In this document: one piece after another, positions 6,650-8,431 of the stretch
Numbering within the stretch: the first letter of the stretch is position 1
How the letters are laid out: each line of letters starts with the position of its first letter
Source of the DNA: Candidatus Latescibacterota bacterium
GTDB taxonomy: Bacteria; Latescibacterota; Latescibacteria; Latescibacterales; Latescibacteraceae
NCBI GenBank assembly: GCA_018656855.1
Contig: JABHYP010000421.1
Location: 1-8,431, forward strand
Length of the DNA stretch: 8,431 bases
Direction: 5' to 3'
Translations under genes and position numbers: made by a program
The notes under the pieces: model-generated
The model's database searches: none
What the model saw: the letters and a program-made list of their open reading frames with translations, nothing else
Told to the model about the DNA's origin: nothing

Positions 6650-7978
6650 ATGAAAAAAATATTTTTTTCTTCAGCAACAGTTTTTCTGATTGCTTTTGTG
6701 TTGTCTGGTGTTTACGCACAGGAAGCTTTATATACCTCTGTTCTGCTGAAAGGCGGTCATGTCATCGATCCGGCAAACAATATCAGCAAGATAATGGATG
6801 TTCTTGTCAGGGATGGTAAAATCGCCAGTGTCGATTCAAATATTTCCGAGTCAAATGCGGAAAAAGTGGTCGATGTTTCGGGATATTACGTTACTCCCGG
6901 CCTGATTGATATTCACGCTCATGTCTTTCATACTTCACTGCCGTTACTTAACCAGCGGTTTTCTGTTATCGCCGATGACATCTGTTTCCCTTCCGGTGTC
7001 ACTACAGTCGTGGATGTGGGAACCTCGGGAGCAAAAGATTTTGTGAATTTCAAAAAGCTTATCGACATATCGAAAACCAGAATACTGGTCATGCTTAATA
7101 TTGCCGCTTCGGGAATGTATGTCGGTGAGGATTACCCTCTTGATTTTGACGTTAAACTTTCGGTGGAAACCGCTCGTCAATATCCTGATATCATAGTCGG
7201 GTTCAAAACCGCCCATTATCTGGGGAAGCCGTACGGACTTTTGATGCCGTTCAACAAGTTTCAAACTCCCTGGGCGTCGGTAGACAGTGTGCTGGCAGCA
7301 GGGCGATTGGCCGGACTGCCGTGCATGTTCGATGTTTGGCCGCGGCCTGCGGAGGGAGGATTTCCTGCACGTTCTTTACGTGAACTTATCCTTGAGAAAA
7401 TGAGGCCGGGGGACATCCTGACCCACTGTTTTCACAATATGAACCTTGCAATTAATGCCGACGGCAAAGTGAATCCCGATGTAATCAAAGCTCAGAAACG
7501 GGGTGTGATATTCGATGTCGGTCATGGAGGCGGTAGCTTCGTATGGAAAAACGCCGTCCCCGCTTTCAGACAGGGATTTTATCCGAACGCCATCAGCACC
7601 GATCTCCATGCTGGCAATACGAGCGGCCCTGCGATAAACATGATCCATGTCATGTCGAAATTCCTCTGTATAGGTATGTCGCTTGAGGATGTGATCAGGT
7701 TGTCTACCAGTGCCCCGGCGCAAATTATAAATCGCACGGAACTGGGAAATCTGTCAGTTGGCTCTACTGCTGATATTGCGGTGATTGAAATGCTGAATGG
7801 CAATTTTGGATACACCGATGTGAAAAAAGCAAGATTAAAGGGCGATAAAAAACTTCAGTGCGTCATGACCCTGTTCGGCGGTAGTATCGTGTTCAATCCA
7901 TCCGGTTTAAGTTATCCCGACTGGGAGGATATTCCAAGAGATGATGAATACTGGGCTAGGCCCGCGCAGGATTGGTAA
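6650..7978 (+). CDS. exported COG3964-like amidohydrolase, array copy 3, altered metal site
   Basis: This is a 442-residue paralogue with a signal peptide ending VYA|QE (after residue 23) and a purine-rich GGCGGAAG upstream of the ATG. It retains H89 and H91 (HAH), K186 (VGFKTAHY), H259 (LTHCF) and D318 (STDLH), but has W230 in FDVWPRP where copies 1 and 2 have His. In canonical binuclear amidohydrolases the His at this strand contributes to the second metal, so copy 3 may hold one metal or use another ligand. As I recall, some exported relatives in other phyla also lack His here, so this need not mean inactivity. The loop before FPSGVTT reads ADDIC in place of ADHHH, and three extra residues precede it. 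The rest is intact with no stop or frameshift and the same YWARPAQDW tail, which argues for a maintained protein. Its 5' block is nearly identical to copy 2. Confidence 0.87.
   Translation: MKKIFFSSATVFLIAFVLSGVYAQEALYTSVLLKGGHVIDPANNISKIMDVLVRDGKIASVDSNISESNAEKVVDVSGYYVTPGLIDIHAHVFHTSLPLLNQRFSVIADDICFPSGVTTVVDVGTSGAKDFVNFKKLIDISKTRILVMLNIAASGMYVGEDYPLDFDVKLSVETARQYPDIIVGFKTAHYLGKPYGLLMPFNKFQTPWASVDSVLAAGRLAGLPCMFDVWPRPAEGGFPARSLRELILEKMRPGDILTHCFHNMNLAINADGKVNPDVIKAQKRGVIFDVGHGGGSFVWKNAVPAFRQGFYPNAISTDLHAGNTSGPAINMIHVMSKFLCIGMSLEDVIRLSTSAPAQIINRTELGNLSVGSTADIAVIEMLNGNFGYTDVKKARLKGDKKLQCVMTLFGGSIVFNPSGLSYPDWEDIPRDDEYWARPAQDW
6674..6879 (+). repeat. block shared with copy 2 (partner 5304-5509)
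   Basis: This is the second member of the 206-base near-identical pair. Beyond 6879 copy 3 diverges at once from copy 2, consistent with a conversion tract boundary or a recombination junction. Confidence 0.85.
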
Positions 7979-8025
7979 TTCAAAGTGATAATTTCAAATA
8001 ATATTCGGCAATGAACTGAAAATCC

Positions 8026-8033
8026 GGGAGGTG
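8026..8033 (+). promoter_or_regulatory. strong ribosome binding site of copy 4
   Basis: GGGAGGTG has its GGAGG core seven bases before the ATG at 8039. It is the best Shine-Dalgarno match in the array and sets the start of the truncated fourth gene. Confidence 0.7.
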
Positions 8034-8038
8034 TTGCT

Positions 8039-8431
8039 ATGAAGAAACTACTTTTTGTTTCATGTGCGGTTTTTCTGTGCTTGATTACGGCATCCACTGT
8101 TTATGCGCAGGAAACAAAGTACGATTTACTTATTAAGGGCGGTCATGTCATCGATCCGGCTAATAACATCAACGAAAAAATGGATGTCGCTGTCCGGGAT
8201 GGTAAAATCGCCCGAGTCGAAAAAAACATTCCGGCAACCGATGCGAAAAAGGTCGTTGATGTTCCGGGTTTTTACGTTACTCCCGGTCTGATTGAAACAC
8301 ATATGGTTTGTTATTACACCAACCTCGATGTTACATCATCGGTGATTGCCGACCACCACTGCCTGCCCTCCGGAGTCACCACATGCTGTGACGGAGGTAC
8401 CGCGGGAGCGGCGAATTTCGAGGATTTTAAA
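8039..8431 (+). CDS. exported COG3964-like amidohydrolase, array copy 4, 3' end missing
   Basis: The frame is open from the ATG at 8039 to the window edge (131 residues seen). The signal peptide begins MKKLLFVSCAVFL and should be cut at VYA|QE (after residue 24). LLIKGGHVIDPANNIN and the VTPGL strand match copies 1-3. The metal motif is altered: the position of HxH reads H88-M-V90, so the second His is Val (codon 8306-8308). The next segment reads ADHHCLPSGVTTCCDGGTAGA, with two Cys where the other copies have VV, and ends in FEDFK as in copies 1 and 2. The other ligands lie outside the window. It may be a catalytically changed or inactive member, or use a different metal arrangement. The gene starts 60 bases after copy 3 and presumably shares its transcript; the array may continue to the right. 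Confidence 0.85.
   Translation, partial: MKKLLFVSCAVFLCLITASTVYAQETKYDLLIKGGHVIDPANNINEKMDVAVRDGKIARVEKNIPATDAKKVVDVPGFYVTPGLIETHMVCYYTNLDVTSSVIADHHCLPSGVTTCCDGGTAGAANFEDFK

Noticed and set aside
3913..8431. Annotation of the array genes as dihydroorotases (pyrC)
   Set aside because: Signal peptides place them outside the cytoplasm, several copies occur together, and the motifs (VGFKTAHY, GHGG, STDLH, MSKFL) are those of the COG3964 group, not of pyrimidine-pathway enzymes.

Overview
The window comes from a Gram-negative-type bacterium: there is a YkuD-like L,D-transpeptidase, a full-length GlnD with two ACT domains, and a series of enzymes with Sec signal peptides. No rRNA, tRNA or strongly diagnostic marker is present. 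Moderate GC in the genes, a very AT-rich spacer and a family of exported COG3964-like amidohydrolases would fit an uncultured lineage such as Latescibacterota, Poribacteria or another FCB/PVC-like group, but this placement is a weak inference.

Layout. (1) Positions 2-529, plus strand: the C-terminal part of an L,D-transpeptidase-like protein, cut by the left window edge. (2) 530-651: a short convergent spacer with a GGATT motif repeated every 9 bases. (3) 652-3354, minus strand: an intact glnD (PII uridylyltransferase/uridylyl-removing enzyme). (4) 3355-3912: a divergent, very AT-rich spacer with candidate promoters in both directions and small repeats. (5) 3913 to the right edge, plus strand: a head-to-tail array of at least four homologous exported metal-dependent amidohydrolases (441, 437 and 442 aa, then a fourth cut at the window edge), spaced 41-60 bases apart, each with its own ribosome binding site and no clear terminator between them.

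The amidohydrolase array is the notable part. The copies start at 3913, 5280, 6650 and 8039, a repeat unit of about 1.37 kb. All complete copies end in the same YWxRPxQDW tail. Copies 1 and 2 keep every metal-ligand position expected of a binuclear amidohydrolase. Copy 3 has Trp where copies 1 and 2 have the His after strand 5, and copy 4 has Val in place of the second His of the HxH motif. Copy 2 is a mosaic: its 5' end is almost identical to copy 3 and a central block is almost identical to copy 1, which points to gene conversion within the array. The likely picture is a co-transcribed set of exported hydrolases of one fold, diversifying in active-site chemistry or substrate. The substrate cannot be read from the sequence.

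Nothing in the window links the transpeptidase, glnD and the array into one system. glnD and the array only share a divergent spacer. No mobile element, CRISPR array or RNA gene was seen.
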